Source: Ascarosepion bandense
Lineage: Eukaryota > Mollusca > Cephalopoda > Sepiida > Sepiidae
Direction of reading: 5' to 3'
Assembly: GCA_037127315.1 (NCBI GenBank)
Contig: JBBBDQ010000330.1
Location: 7,065,501-7,129,500, forward strand
Length of the DNA: 64,000 nucleotides
Below, piece after piece: positions 1 through 11,913 of the stretch. Position numbers and translations under genes: made by a program. Numbering within the stretch: the stretch's first letter is position 1; every line of letters starts with the position of its first letter. The notes beneath the pieces are model-generated. The model worked only from the letters and a program-made list of their open reading frames with translations. It was not told the origin of the DNA and made no database searches.

Positions 1-381
1 TATATATATATAAAAGGCAAGATAACGGGTTTGATCAAAATCAGTTTTTCAGCCCTTTTATTTTAGTTTTTGCTTCGGGTTTGGCTCTAAGTAGGTATAA
101 TTGTAGTTCTTAGCCTCAGCCATGATACCATTTACTCAGAGGACTTATTTAGCCTTCAAAATCCAGTTTACAACGAAAAAATTTATTTGATATCGATACC
201 AGGAAATCAAAATTTGACTTAGATCCATTCATTTTTCTTTCAGTCTACGGTTTAGCTTTAACTGGAAACAACTATTGCTTTTTAGTCTTTCATGCCAATA
301 TCCAAAGAGTCTGATCTCCAGGACCATGGATTAGTTTTAAAGCTTTCATTACACCCGAACAACGCCGGGCTATACTGCTAG
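1..381 (+). mobile_element. Non-autonomous Helitron, 3' part
   Basis: The right end has the Helitron 3' signature: a short hairpin (CCCGAACAACGCCGGG) followed about ten bases later by CTAG at 378-381, with a T as next base, as expected for insertion between A and T. The body is nearly identical to 40600-40983 in this window, which ends in the same hairpin and CTAA. The left edge starts in a TA run and an AAAGGCAAGAT motif typical of Helitron left parts, so the true 5' end may lie outside the window. No Rep/helicase coding sequence is present. Family assignment is by structure. Confidence 0.7.
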
Positions 382-419
382 TAGATAGATATTTTTAATC
401 CATATCATCCCAAGCAATA

Positions 420-648
420 CAGTCAGTCAGTTAAATGCCATATGTGATACACACTTTGGGCGATCATGTCTCAAAGTAGATATGACTGACGGGGCAGAAG
501 ATTATCCCACAGTAGGTTGCCATTGCTTTCTGCAGTAGACTGGTTGCCAACCAAGGCTATAGAATTCAATCTGTCCCATTATTTAAGCCATAACTGGAGG
601 GGAGAGACAGATTAATACCTTTCCCAAGGATATTTGTGCATAACAGGG
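420..648 (-). mobile_element. SINE-A copy, head missing
   Basis: This copy matches the dispersed family best preserved at 53067-53356. It starts (tail side) with CAGTCAGTTAAATGCCATA and continues through TAGGTTGCCATTGCTTTCTG, but stops before the tRNA-like head. It lies head-to-tail after the Helitron. Confidence 0.75.
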
Positions 649-684
649 TGTGTTAGAATTAACAAACATTAACAGCAGAAAGAG

Positions 685-790
685 AAAAGAATAATTGGGA
701 GGTCAGTAGATAGTGATTGACATTGCATTTAAATTTTTGCAGCTTAAAGTTGGCTGGAAAACATGGAGCCTGAAGGAAAATTAAGAAAGT
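685..790 (-). mobile_element. Jockey-type LINE tail scrap
   Basis: The segment reads like parts of the jockey 3' tail copies at 44300 and 46140 (GACATTGCATTTAAAT followed by AAAGTTGGCTGGAAA). It is short and diverged, so the call rests on similarity to those two copies. Confidence 0.4.
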
Positions 791-883
791 AAAGTCATTA
801 CTTTAGTTTAATGAAGCTGTAAAGTTTGATAAGCATTACGAAAAAAAATTTTCCACTTTGTCATTACTTTCATAACATTCTTT

Positions 884-915
<32 letters not shown>

Positions 916-1960
916 ATGTGTGAGCAAGGCCTATCTGCCTATAAAAGCAGCATTCAGAATCCTTTGATACCAGTAAAATATTTATAACTGTTTTAGCCTT
1001 AAGAGCAGCCATAAGTGAATATTCAGCTTAGCTTAGCCTGTTATAAGGCCAAAAAATATGGAGCATCCAGTAAGGACTGAACTCACTAGTTACAGTAGTT
1101 ATTTCTTTAATTTATTATAACGGATGAAACTAATTTTTAAAAAACTATAATTTAACAAAGAATATTTAGTATAAAAACTAATATTTGGCTGATACATCAT
1201 GAGCAATTAATAAGAGTCCATTAAGTAATTCTGAGGAAAATCAAGTGAAATTTAAAAGACATTCATCTATGCTTATATCTCATTTCCAAATTTAATGGAT
1301 CATAGAATTTTAATACTAATTGTTCAAATATTTAGTCTATCAAAGATAATTTTATTAAACTTTAAAGGTGTCTAAATATAACCTTTAAGTCAAATTATAT
1401 TAGTCAGATTAGGAAACAGCAGAGTTTGTTAAAAAGTAAACAAACAAACAAAAAATAAGTTATAACATTAATCTGAGCAAAAACTGTCGACACGAAAAAG
1501 AAATCTTTAAAAACTAATTTTAATAGAGTTAAATCAATTTTGATATGAATTTTTTTTCCAATTAAGATTTGTATTCAGATTTTGGTTCAAGGCCATTTGA
1601 AAAGATTATTACCCTATTATTTTATTTTTCTCCATCTCTCCCAAAGGGGTTGTCAGAATCTTAAACAGACTTGGATTTGGTTTTATAGTTGGTAATCATT
1701 TTCTATTTAAATAGAGACATGTCCCATTTTCTGTTGTGATAGCAGCAGTAATATAAAGATGATTGATACAGAGCGGAAAATAGCAACCGCGTCATGAAAC
1801 AAGCTGATAATTAACTATTAACACATCAATCTGCAACAAAAAAAATTTGAACAGAAAAATGAGTACCAACTACAGATCAGATGAGCTTGTCCGATTAAGA
1901 TTCTGACAATCTCTTTAGAACAGTAAAGAGAAAAAAATAAATGAAAAGCAATATAAAAAA
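791..1960. other. AT-rich stretch, no gene seen
   Basis: I see no coding region, RNA gene or recognisable transposon here. It contains a (TA)n run at 884-915 and short A/T homopolymers. Confidence 0.5.
884..915. repeat. (TA)n microsatellite
   Basis: Uninterrupted TA dinucleotides apart from one ACA interruption near 901. Confidence 0.9.
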
Positions 1961-2093
1961 GTCGGTTCTCTGTGTAGAGCCAGGGAGTTTTTTTCCATCT
2001 GAAACAATCCTGCACATATATAAATCTATCATCCGCCCGTGCATTGAATACTGCTGCCATATCTGGTCAGGTGCTTATGCTATCCACCTAAAT
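1961..2093 (+). mobile_element. Jockey-type LINE fragment (post-RT region)
   Basis: The plus strand encodes the conserved segment after the jockey reverse transcriptase: VGSLC..., SILHIYKSI and CIEYCCHIWSG, nearly identical in DNA to 19676-19795 and 63147-63260. Both ends are abrupt. Open frames on the other strand here are shadows. Confidence 0.8.
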
Positions 2094-2389
2094 TAAGAAA
2101 ATAATTGAGTGGTTACTTAGTACCTTCTTTATAGTTTAGAATTCAGCATTTTCCTTCTCTTAGATTGGTTGTCGTCCTGTGTTAGAGCATCTAGTATAAC
2201 CCGAGATTTAATTTAATTTCTCTATACTTCAAGTTAGTACAATTTATGATTGTTTACCTATTCACAATTTTGGCTATTTAGAGGTTACATCCAGGCAAAC
2301 ATAATTAGACCCACACAAAATTCCATGTTATTTTCATTTATTTAAATTTTTATTGCATATGAAAATTAAACTTTTATTATCTTTCTTCA

Positions 2390-3260
2390 TTATGTGCTGT
2401 GTCCTTTCAGGACATAGGCGATCATGGAACTCCACTTACCTTTATTCCTTGTTGCTCTTAACAGTTTTCTTCTTGGTATCTCTCCCAAACCCTGCTATGC
2501 CATCCACTTGCTCAAGCCATTTAAGTATGTCTCATGTTGCTTTCCCCCTATCCATCTTGTGAGTACTAGATTCTCCAAGTGCTCTTTTCTCACTATGTGT
2601 CCCAGAAACTTCAGTTGTCTTTTCCTGATACTAAGTTACCTTTTCATTTACATCCTCTCCAAAACCTTGTCATTGCTCAAATGTCTAATCCATGGTATCC
2701 TCAACATCCTTCTGTAGAACCACATTTCTATTGCTTCATCTCTCCATCTTTGAAGAGATGGTCTAACATTTGCTGCCGTATAGAACAAATACCACATAAC
2801 AGTCCAATATTCTTTTCTTTGTTCCCAACAAAATTTTCCAATTTCTCAATAGTATGATTAGCTTTAGAAATATGTCCTTGGCTATGCCAATACACCTTTG
2901 GAACTCAGTGTCACACTTTCCATCCTTTGTCAGGACACTTCCCAAGTATTACAATTTCTTCACTTACTTGATTTTAACATTCCTGACCTGTAGTTGGCAT
3001 TTTCAGTTTCTCTTTTTGCATGCATTCAGTTTTCTTAAAAATTATGCTTAGTCTTTTCTTCTTGCTTTCCCTTGCTACCTTCTGTAGGAGGTCATGTATT
3101 TTCTTTTGTCATATTGTTGAGATAGGAGCCACCAATGATGAATCCTAGCAGGACTTGTAGTTCTCTCAAAATTGTTTTGTTGTACAGGTTGAATAGATCT
3201 GGTGAGAAGACACATACTTGTTTTAGACTCCTTTCTATTTTTGTATATCTGCTGATTTAC
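2390..3260 (-). mobile_element. RTE-type LINE, RT to 3' end, decayed
   Basis: Read on the minus strand, the copy begins near 3240 with the RT motif VCVFSPDLFNLYNK and GFIIGG, then loses the segment that should hold the YADD catalytic motif (NLNN is followed directly by diverged sequence). It continues through TKDGKCDTE.QR.IGIAK, LDCYVVFVLYGSKC and the conserved 3' terminal region to about 2390, where CATAGGCGATCATGG corresponds to the family's end. Frameshifts and stops are frequent. The RTE family normally encodes an APE endonuclease and an RT; only the C-terminal half is present. Confidence 0.8.
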
Positions 3261-3424
3261 TAACGTCTAATTGACTAAGTGGTAGACAAAATATGTTAAT
3301 ATTAATATAAATAGGTGTATAAAAAGTTTCTAGATAGATAAAAAAAAAAGATCTTTGTATATAATTAACGTTTCAATAAGTTCCTGTGACTCAATGTCTG
3401 CCTTATAAAAAGTCATAAAACAAG

Positions 3425-3780
3425 AAAGTATTTTCTCAGTGGGTTTAATTCAGCTAACACAGAAAGGTGATCCTAAGAAAACTAAAAGACCTGCCAAGAT
3501 TTATTATTGGTGGACACAGTCTTAACAAAAGCTATGCAAATGATGCTTCATTGATAGCAGACAGGAAGGAAATTGCAGACACTTAGACAAATTAATAAAG
3601 GAAAGCAAGAAGAAAGAACTATCAATTGTAAGACAGCCAGACAGACAGACAGTATAGTCATTAGGAAGAGAAACTGCCCAAGGTGTGAGATATGAATAGA
3701 TGTCAGAATCAAGCAGGTATAAAAATTTCACTATGTTGTATAGAAATATATAATGGAGATGGGGCACAGAAATTCAAGGG
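3425..3780 (+). mobile_element. RTE-type LINE fragment, RT catalytic region
   Basis: The plus strand reads LPRFIIGGHSLNKSYANDASLIAD, so the catalytic YADD is YAND, and continues into KLIKESKKKELSI. It is divergently oriented to the 2390-3260 copy and shares sequence with it, so the two form an imperfect inverted pair. Stops and frameshifts exclude function. Confidence 0.75.
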
Positions 3781-4004
3781 TGTATTGAAATAATAAAGAT
3801 GCCTGCAAGAAATTAAACATAGTATCATGATATTGCAAATGTTTATGCTAGATTTTCCTTGTTTATATAAAATACTGCATCTACCGCAAGAAATTTGAGC
3901 TAGTGTATCATACCAGAAAAGTTTTCCCAAAGTTTTCATTCAAAATTGCTGTCATATCTGCCATAACTATAAAGACATCTTTATGTGGCTATTCAAGCAA
4001 AATC

Positions 4005-4205
4005 GACAATTTTGGCAAACTAAAAAAATGTCATTTTTCACTATGACAATGCAAAGACTGCATGTTGCAAAACAGACCTTGAAGAAGCTGAAAGAGTTAA
4101 AATGATAAACTCTCCTTGCACCCAACTCATTCTCTTGAAATAGCTCCTTGAGATTTTTTTTCCAGTCTCTACAGAACAATTTGGATGAGAAATAAATTTG
4201 ACACT
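4005..4205 (+). pseudogene. Mariner (DD34D-type) transposase remnant
   Basis: A frame-broken reading of the plus strand gives VIFHYDNAK and then HVAKQTLKKLKEL, the second catalytic Asp region of mariner transposases (family form HHDNARPH). It is followed in another frame by PSDF- and SLYRTIW-like residues matching the third catalytic region (APSDYHLFRSLQN). Terminal repeats were not located. The fragment is ancient. Confidence 0.6.
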
Positions 4206-4312
4206 GCACAGTCAGTCAAAAACTACCTCAGAATCTTCCAACAAAAACGTGTGTTCTACGAAAATGACATGAACACACAATGATAGGAGACTTGTTATAA
4301 ACAATGGCGACT

Positions 4313-4595
4313 ATGTCAGTCAAGTACTATACGTGATATATGCTTGGGCTATCATGTATCAAGTCGTGATTGACTGGGTAGAATATTTTCCTGCTGTAGG
4401 TTGCCAACTAAGGCTAAAGAAAAATCTGCTCTGCTCTTTAACCCATAGCTGGAAGGAGAAGAGCTGGATTAATACCTTTCCCAAAGTATTTTGCACATAC
4501 CCGAATGCAATGAATTCAAATGACATTCAAACTTGGCTATCCAATTTCTTTCTCTGGACTGATATACATTGCACCCCAATGCACATCTCTATGTA
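4313..4595 (-). mobile_element. SINE-A copy, diverged
   Basis: Tail side starts with CAGTCAAGTACTATACGTGA; the middle has TAGGTTGCCAACTAAGGCT; the head side ends with GCACCCCAATGCACATC, matching the tRNA-like head of the 53.1-kb copy. It is close to full length but heavily substituted. Confidence 0.7.
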
Positions 4596-4739
4596 CTCAA
4601 CTAATAAATGTTCTTTTGTGAGTATGTAAAACTGTTTTAAATTTTCTAAACAAACAAAAGCTTTTGAAATGATCTAATATTAAAGAAGAAAAGTTTGATA
4701 AAAACAATGATAATATCTAACCTCCTATAAATTTCTTCA

Positions 4740-5095
4740 CAGATGACAGTGGGATTTGAAGTGAGAGAGATGCTATTCTACAAATGATGTTATAGAGCAA
4801 AAAGATATCTGAGGAAAATTGGAATGAAAAGGGAACTTGTTCATTCAATCAGAAAGAGAATTTAAATTTCTAGGACACATGAAAAATAAAGACATATTGA
4901 AGGCAGGAGAAGCAGAATAGAGGGAGACAGCAAGTAACCAATCTAATGGGCTTGTGTTAATGGATGACAGAGTAAAATCTAGGAAGGAGGGTAAGAGGGA
5001 TAAATGTTACTTGGAGTCACAAGGACAGGAAGTTGTGAAGAGCTATAGATCACTCATGTCCTGAAGGGACATGACGGAAAAGATAATCTGAAAAT
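4740..5095 (+). mobile_element. RTE-type LINE 3' fragment
   Basis: Plus-strand sequence follows the C-terminal region of the 8.8-kb copy: a diverged IRKR..KFLGH segment, a basic stretch, MDDR-type residues, and the terminal CATGTCCTGAAGGGACATGA. Decayed. Confidence 0.65.
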
Positions 5096-5274
5096 GATGA
5101 ATATGAAATAAAATCCTACCTTTCACATAATTAGTTCCATCAAATAATCTAAAGCCTAATGATGGAAAAATATTTTACACAAATTTTTTTCCAATTCTCC
5201 TCTTTGTCAATGCACTTAATGTCAAATATTAATAACAGAGTAGATATTATATGGTAAAAATTTCAGATGAAAAT

Positions 5275-5410
5275 TCTGGAGGCAGCAGTAAGTCAGTATT
5301 TTTTACTTTCCTAAGAAAAATAACAGAAGGCAAAATTTATTAAGAGCTAGAAAGAATGGAAGATTGTGGAGAGCTATGATTGTCTGAAAGACACAGAGAA
5401 GAAATTTAAT
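5275..5410 (+). mobile_element. RTE-type LINE 3' terminal scrap
   Basis: Contains the terminal RTE sequence (KIY.ELERMEDCGELLS-like reading, then GAAAGACACAGAGAAGAA), a second 3' end in tandem with the preceding fragment. Confidence 0.5.
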
Positions 5411-5760
5411 GGGAAGGCTATATCTCTATAGAGAATGTGTGCAGTAAAGGATGGTTTAACTTACCAGCCTGGATCTCATGAAGGCATGATTCACCTTTTC
5501 CTTGAACTGTTCTATCTTATATTATCTTGTTACGGACATGTCACAATGGTTGTTAAAGAAAGGTGAATGAGCATCTGGACAAATGATTGTCCCATAACTT
5601 ATCTGCTCAGAATGAGTTAACAAAAAGCTATTCCTTATAATAAGAACTCTGTAACTTAAATAGAAAAAAAAAAAAAAGAAAGAAACAGCTTCAGGTGAAA
5701 ATGCTTAATTGTACTATACATTACAGAAAATTTGAATGGCTTTGAAACAATTATCCAAAT

Positions 5761-6594
5761 ATACTGAGTGCAGTCGATGAATTGTCGTCTAAATTATGCA
5801 AAAATTAAAATAACACTGATATCTCATGTTAACAGATATATTAACCAAAATTACACAAAAATATCTTGAAATACTAAAGAGTAAATTCATTCAATAAATA
5901 AACAATTTTTTTTAAAAATTGCTATTGGCTTCAACCACAGTTTCCAGACAACTTCAGAATCTCTTGCAGCTCTTCTAGACAGTCTCCTTGTTTAAGTAAA
6001 TGCTGCCATAATCCTTGCCTTCAGTTCATCTTATACAGAATGCTCAACTGTGCTTCCACATATAATAATCAAAGGGGGTTACAGTCTGAGTAGTTAGGTA
6101 GCCAGATGTAAAAAAATTATGTGTTCATGGAAATTGTCTGACAGCCGTGATTAGGCTTTCCTGCTAGTGTGGCATGGTGCAGAGTCCTGTTACCAGATAT
6201 AGCAGCCACCCTCTTGACCCAGGACAGCACCTCCTCCTTAAGGCTTCTGAGGTAGGCCTCTATGTTGAGTCCGAGGCACTGTGGGAATATAAACGGAGGC
6301 ATAATGTCATCATCACTAGTAATCACTCCAAACACCTTTGTAATCGCCATTAGACTCATCCAACTCTTTCCAAATCCTCTGCACTGTTATCAGATTTACA
6401 TCCAAACACACTGAAATGTTCATACTGAAGCTCCTGGTGCAAATGCCGAGCAGAACAGCATGCCGCTCTTTTTCTTACAGATGATGCCTAATTACTATAC
6501 TGTGCGTTTGACAAAATCAAAACATGTATGCACAAAATCAAAACATGTATGCACAAAATATTAAATGACGACAATTTACTCATCGCACCCTGCA
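5761..6594 (-). mobile_element. Mariner-like DNA transposon (MLE-A), internally deleted
   Basis: The ends are inverted: GAATTGTCG(T/A)C lies near the left end and GACGACAATT near the right, within diverged ~30-bp terminal repeats. On the minus strand a helix-turn-helix segment (NISVCLDVNLITVQRIWKEL) is followed, after a deletion, by VFGVITSDDDIMPPF, AYLRSLKEEVLSWVKRVAA and a diverged DSAPCH region, the order of Tc1/mariner-superfamily transposases. A 21-bp direct duplication sits at 6515-6557. Related fragments are at 47086, 49870 and 59476. Confidence 0.75.
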
Positions 6595-8779
6595 TAAGTC
6601 TGTTTTTAATTGAGCATAAAATGTTTATTAAACAAACATTACACTAAGTCTGAAGGAACATAAATAAAAAAAAAAAAGAGCTTTTCATGTTTTAGTTGAC
6701 TTTTCCTTATTTACATGCAAGAAAAGGCATGCTTGAATTCAATGTATATGAATAATGTAGAAATATTTGTGATGTAGCACTTTTGACTATACTTCTGGTC
6801 ATTATCAAGATCAAACAAAATTCAATTGCTTTTCAATTTTTGATTATATTCTTAAGTTTGGTGTTTGTCATTTATTGGCAAATTAAAACAAGTACTAATC
6901 TGAGAAGAAAAATGTATAATGCTCGGAAAAATATTTTTCTTGTTCTATCATTCAGACATTTTTTGATAAAAATATTTTTTTATATTTCCTCATAAAATGG
7001 TAAATAGAAATCTTTATGAAATCTTGAGTTGTAATTCGTTCACATTTTTTATAAGTAAATAAATAAATAATCTCACAACTAAATAGATTGTAACATTTTT
7101 GCTGTTATTTAAATTCTAAACATGGCTTTTTAAAACAATAGGAACTGCTGAGGGAATTAAGAAACTATACAATAATAGCTATATCAAAAGAACTGTCCTT
7201 TAACAGGTTTTTTTGTCAATTAGAATGTTAAACTTTGCTATAAAAAAAAACCAAACAAACTGAGAGTCGAATGTATTTTGGCACTTTAATATAAACTGTA
7301 ACTGAATTACCAATTATTTCAGTTTGTATTTAATCATTTTTCTTGCTAATATCTTCATTTACAAAAAAGTTTTTTTTATATCGTATTGATAGCCAGAGTA
7401 TAACTTACACTTACAAGACATGGCAAGAAATGCATTGTTACAGAGAAAAGCTAATAGCTGTTAATTCTCATGACTAGAAATGATTTTTATAACAGATAAC
7501 AAAGGATGACAGTAACATATAGAAAAAACTGGGTAAAAAAAATGGTTCTTTTCAAATTCCTCAAAGATTATAGCATTCACATTAAGAAGGCTAGAAAGTA
7601 CACCAGCAAAGATTTAAAGGATGAAACTTCCTTCTTACAATTGGAATATGGAGGAAATGAGGCTGATTTAACTACATGGATGTAGCATAGCAAGTCCAAG
7701 CTATAAAAGTCTGAACTGGTAAAACTAAAGAAAGGAGCATATCTAAATATTTACTATTGAAATAATTACAGAGTAGCAATAGGCTTCCAATGCTGCATCT
7801 GTGATAAAACGTCTGTAAAGTGGTAAATGAACCATCTCGCTACAAGACCATGTAAATGCTTTTGAACTATCAACAAGTGAAAATGAACTCAGACATGGCC
7901 GCAATACTCCATTTTTTAGTATAATCTGACTTTTGTAAAGATAAAACAGACCTCATTTTAAAAGTCTAGGTGGTTTTCAGTGAATTAGAATTTGTCTGTA
8001 GACATGAGCATTTTTATATACATAAAAAGAAAGTTTCAACCAAATCCTGATCTTATCACAGAAATTAAGCTCAGCCGAGTTTGTGAGTTAATAAGTATAA
8101 CAGATATTTGTGCTTTATCAAAAGGTCACTAGTGCTTATAATTGTGAAATGCAAAACATTCTGCCCATAACAAGCCAGAACTTAGATGAAAATCAAGTGC
8201 ACTACTGTCAAATGTGGAACCCAATTGTCTAGAAATGTGGTTTCTGATTATAGATTTCTTGTTCCATCATCTTTGGTAAATCCATAATGTGGAATAATGT
8301 TTTCAGTTGGAACCAATAATGCTCAGAGATATCATCAGAAGAGAAAGAAATACATGATTTTGTTAAATGTGTATACACATAAAACTTGTCTACAAAGTGG
8401 TTGAATTTAGGGTCTAAATCTTTTAAAGTCAACTAAGCAGTGACTTAAATTTTAGTTTGGAGAGAGTATTCTTACAACTAATCCCAATAGTGCACTTCCT
8501 TACAAGAACTTTCAAGTAAACTAATGAAATTTACCCTCATCAAAGCACAAGATCATCTTACAGAGTGTAACCATATATTCAATTAGAAAATATTTTCTTA
8601 AACACTAGCAATGGGACAAGCCTTTTGGTGATGAATGTTGAAATGGCATGAATATTTGAACATTTGGCTCTTAAAGGTTTATTTCAGAATCTCCAGTACA
8701 TCCATTTTTTAGGTTGTTTCTTAAAAGGAAGGTCTCTTTATATTTAAACAACTAATTCATTATCTATTCTTTTATTTAA
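6595..8779. other. AT-rich stretch, no gene seen
   Basis: No recognisable coding region, transposon or RNA gene. Short open frames here show no family motif and have AT-driven composition. Confidence 0.5.
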
Positions 8780-9385
8780 ACTATCTGAGAAGTGTTCTAA
8801 CTGAAGATGGAAAGTGCGACACAGAGATCCAAAGACGAATTGGCATGGCGAAGGATGCATTCCAGAAGCTGAGTAAAATATTAAGAGACAGGAAACTTTC
8901 ACCAGAAACAAAGAAGAGAGTACTAGATTGCTATGTGATGTCAGTTCTTCAATATGGCAGTAAATGCTGGACAATATCAACAAAGATGAAGGGAAAACTT
9001 GAAGCAGCTAAAATGTGGTTCTACAGAAGGATGCTGCAGATATCATGGATCGAGCATGTGAGCAATGATGAGGTGTTGGAAAGAATGGAAACAAAAAAAA
9101 AAATTAATATTGAGCATCAGGAAGAGACAACTGAAGTTCCTGGAACATGCAATGAGGAAGGAGGGTTTGGAGAACCTGATACTAACATACCAGATAGAGA
9201 GAAAGAGAGACAGAGAAAAGCAGCAGATAACATATTTGAAGGGCCTGAGCAGATGGATGACAGAACGGGGGCTTCAAGATATTACATGAGAAAGCGTGCT
9301 AAGAGCTGCCAGGAATAGGGAGATGTGAAAGGCCATGATCGCCTACGACCTGAAAGGACAAGGCACATAGAAGAAGAATTCTTTT
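8780..9385 (+). mobile_element. RTE-type LINE, best-preserved C-terminal region
   Basis: The plus strand is open from SVLTEDGKCDTEIQRRIG through LDCYVMSVLQYGSKCWT, FYRRMLQISWIEHVSNDEVL and METKKK, the conserved C-terminal block of RTE-clade polyproteins after the RT. A frameshift in the A-run near 9090 moves the reading to IRKRQLKFLEHAMRKEGLEN...RWMTERG. The copy ends with GACCTGAAAGGACAAGGCACA, the family 3' end. RT and endonuclease are missing, as expected of a 5'-truncated insertion. The copy is useful as a local reference for the other fragments. Confidence 0.85.
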
Positions 9386-9439
9386 ATTAGTGATGTTTTG
9401 CTATATGTTAATACCTGCTTAGCCAGCTGAATGGATAGT

Positions 9440-9735
9440 TTGATTTGTTTGTTTTGTTTTACGGTGTATCAATACATCTTGGGTCATTTAAACCAAATTG
9501 AATTATTACAAAATGAACAAAAAGTTAAAAACAATTTTAATTTTATATTTAACAAATTAATATATATAACAGACTTATATATTTAGAAAAATTCATACAT
9601 TTAACAAATTTATGTATTTAACACATTTGAAATTAATGAAATATTCTATAAAAATGTATATATTTAATTTGCCTGCTTAGATTTTATGGTATACTAACCA
9701 GTACGGGTTATCTGAAGCCAAATCCAGCCTACATA
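9440..9735. repeat. Two scraps of unclassified repeat U
   Basis: The left edge motif of repeat U (form ATGGCATATCAACACC followed by GGGTTATTTAATGC at 16780) occurs in degraded form twice, about 235 bp apart. The assignment is weak and the sequence between is AT-rich. Confidence 0.3.
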
Positions 9736-9857
9736 CATTATGTGTATGTATTATATATACAAAATTTGCAAATGCACATTCGGTAGAACAAAGTTTTGGA
9801 ATATATAGCAAGTTGGTAGAAATACATATATCTATGCATGTGTGAGATAGTATTCAA

Positions 9858-10510
9858 CCAGTCATTTTTTGAGTACATTCCGATTCTTTTAAGAATTCGA
9901 GTATCCTGCTTGGTCTTGTTTCCATAAATAGTTTTTTTAAACTACTTGTTTGGTAATACTTCTTTTGCACTATTTAAGTTTGTACATTCTAAAAGTATAT
10001 GTTTGACACTTAATCTTTTTTGACAGCTGGTACATATTGGGGATTATGTGCCCTCCAGTAAATGATGGTGTGTGATATAGATATGGCCTATGTGAAGGTG
10101 GGTCAGCAAAACCTTTTCTCTTCTATTTCTGTATTAAATGTTCCATTCTCCAATAAAAGTGGATTTTGTGTTTTGGAGTTTGTTGTTAGTGTATCTATCC
10201 CAATAATTTTGACACTTTTTAAAAATTATTCTCTTCACTACAGCTTTAAAATCAGTATAAGGAATTTTGATTTTTGCTATTTTATCATTCATTGATTTCT
10301 TTGCTTCCGAGTCTGCCCTGTCATTTCCCTAAATACTTAGATGGTTTGCAATCCAACAGGATAGTTCGAGTCGATGCCTTGAATTGTTTTGTATATTATT
10401 GTTGGTTCCAATCATTGTTAGAATAACTGCAAAAATATCCTCCTTTCCAAATTTATAGACAAAATATGCTGATGCATGCTGGGATTTTTTTCCTAGCCAA
10501 TAAGAAAAAA
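9858..10510 (-). mobile_element. LINE 3' region with RNase H, decayed
   Basis: Minus-strand reading gives CWIANHLSI.GNDRADSEAK (the ribonuclease H end motif, family form WIPSHVGIxGNExADxxAK), then WDRYTNNKLQ, EKVLLTHLHIGHIYITH, a CTSC-x(7)-H-x(4)-C zinc knuckle (CTSCQKRLSVKHILLEC), and finally RILKRIG. This order is typical of RNase H-bearing LINEs of the I/jockey group. Several stops are present; the RT lies outside or is lost. Open frames on the plus strand here are shadows. Confidence 0.75.
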
Positions 10511-10579
10511 CTTCTTGGTTTCATCTTATGTAGATCTGTTCTTACTTTTCAAGTCAGAATGCTGTGATCACTTGTCTGG

Positions 10580-10919
10580 ATGGTCTTTGTGTTAACACCA
10601 TTCTTAGTTTCTAAACTTTTCACCTTATTACATTTCATCTTTTTTTTTTTTGGCACATATTGTTTGCTTGATATTATTTTTGACCAGTTTTTTTTTCTCT
10701 TATTATTTATTTACAAACTTTGTCAATCGTCTTTGTTGGGCATTTCTACTAATTACCTTTAACCAAGGCCAATTACTCAATTTAGTTATTTCACATCAGT
10801 GTCCATACATGATCAGCCATAGTTGACTTTACAGTATCTCCACAATATCTAGATACTTAGGCTTTATTTTTAAAGAATGACTGGCCTTCCCTTTATAGCT
10901 TCTCTTGTAACAGCATGAA
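10580..10919. other. T-rich stretch, no gene seen
   Basis: Plus-strand T-rich sequence; may include the more 5' decayed part of the minus-strand LINE, but no motif is readable. Confidence 0.4.
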
Positions 10920-11290
10920 GATAATCTTCCCTCTTCTATGTTTCATGTTCCTTCAAGATATGGAAAATCATGGCTTTATAAAAACTTACTTTCCTCTGTG
11001 GCCCTTAACAGTTTTGCTTCTGTTTAGGCTCCTGTTCTCTACTATCCAATCACACAAGTGCTACTCAAGTTGGTGATTCACTGCCTTCCTATCACTTTTA
11101 CCCTCAAATTTCCCTGTGAAAATTAAGTTTTCCTAGCCTTCCTTCCTCATTATGGCTCCAAGGAATTTCAGTTGTCTCTTTCTGATTCCAAGCATATTTG
11201 TTTTTTGTTGCCATTTTCTTTAAGAATTTATCATTTCTTACTTGTTCTATCCATGGCATTCTCAGTATCTTGCTGTAGAACCAAACAATT
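10920..11290 (-). mobile_element. RTE-type LINE 3' fragment
   Basis: Minus-strand reading gives SKILRMPWIEQVRNDKFLKKM and then an IP.SHNEEGRLGKL segment, matching the 8.8-kb copy after the RT. The 3' end at about 10930 corresponds to the family terminus. Confidence 0.75.
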
Positions 11291-11535
11291 AGAAATGAGT
11301 ATTTTAAAAAGCTGCAAATCAGAGACATTTGCAAATCATACTCGATTCTTTGCACTTAGTATGTTTTATTTTTAGGAAGTGGCTAGTCTTCCCTTTATAT
11401 CTCCTCCCATAAGTGATAAGCTGCTCTCTTTGTGTTGCGTCAAGTTTGATTGATTGTGATGGAATCTAAAATCCTGCTGGGAATGTTACCAATTTCTAAA
11501 CATTACTAATCTTTGCCAGTTAACATCCTCATTAT

Positions 11536-11749
11536 AGGTTTTTTGTTTTTTTTTGTTTAATCGTATCACCCCGAGCAAGGCGGTAACGCCACTGATGTGC
11601 AGGGGGCTATGTAATAGTGAAAAGATCGGAAAAGAGAAAACCGGAAACCATATCCTAAACAGGGAACAAGGGATGAGCCTCTTAACCTGTTCAATATACA
11701 TGGGTGGAGTGTGAACCAGGGTGATAGATAGATCTATCTACTCCAATTG
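11536..11749 (-). mobile_element. SINE-B copy, full length with jockey-like tail
   Basis: On the minus strand it starts at CAATTGGAGTAGATAGATC, runs through GGTTCACACTCCACCCATG and GTTCCCTGTTTAGGATATGG, and ends with CCCCCTGCACATCAGTGGC...TTGCTCGGGGTGA plus an A-rich tail. The last ~55 bp match the jockey 3' ends at 20300 and 63690. The start coincides with two other copies (11913 and 48030), arguing for a defined element and not random truncation. Confidence 0.6.
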
Positions 11750-11783
11750 AAAAAAAAACCAAAAAAAAACAAGAAAACAAAGT

Positions 11784-11913
11784 GAGAAGATTGGAAAAGA
11801 GAAAGCCGGAAACCACATCCTAAACAGGGAACAAGGGATGAGCCTCTTAACCTGTTCAATCGACATGGGTGGAGTGTGAACCGGGCGATAGATAGATCTA
11901 TCTACACCAATTG
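11784..11913 (-). mobile_element. SINE-B copy lacking its tail, tandem to the previous one
   Basis: It has the same 5' start (CAATTGGTGTAGATAGATC) and body, but stops after TTTCCAATCTTCTCAC and is joined by a T/G-rich linker to the next copy. The arrangement is a partial tandem duplication. Confidence 0.6.

Noticed and set aside
2353..2857. Overlapping plus-strand frames
   Set aside because: Shadows of the RTE copy on the minus strand.
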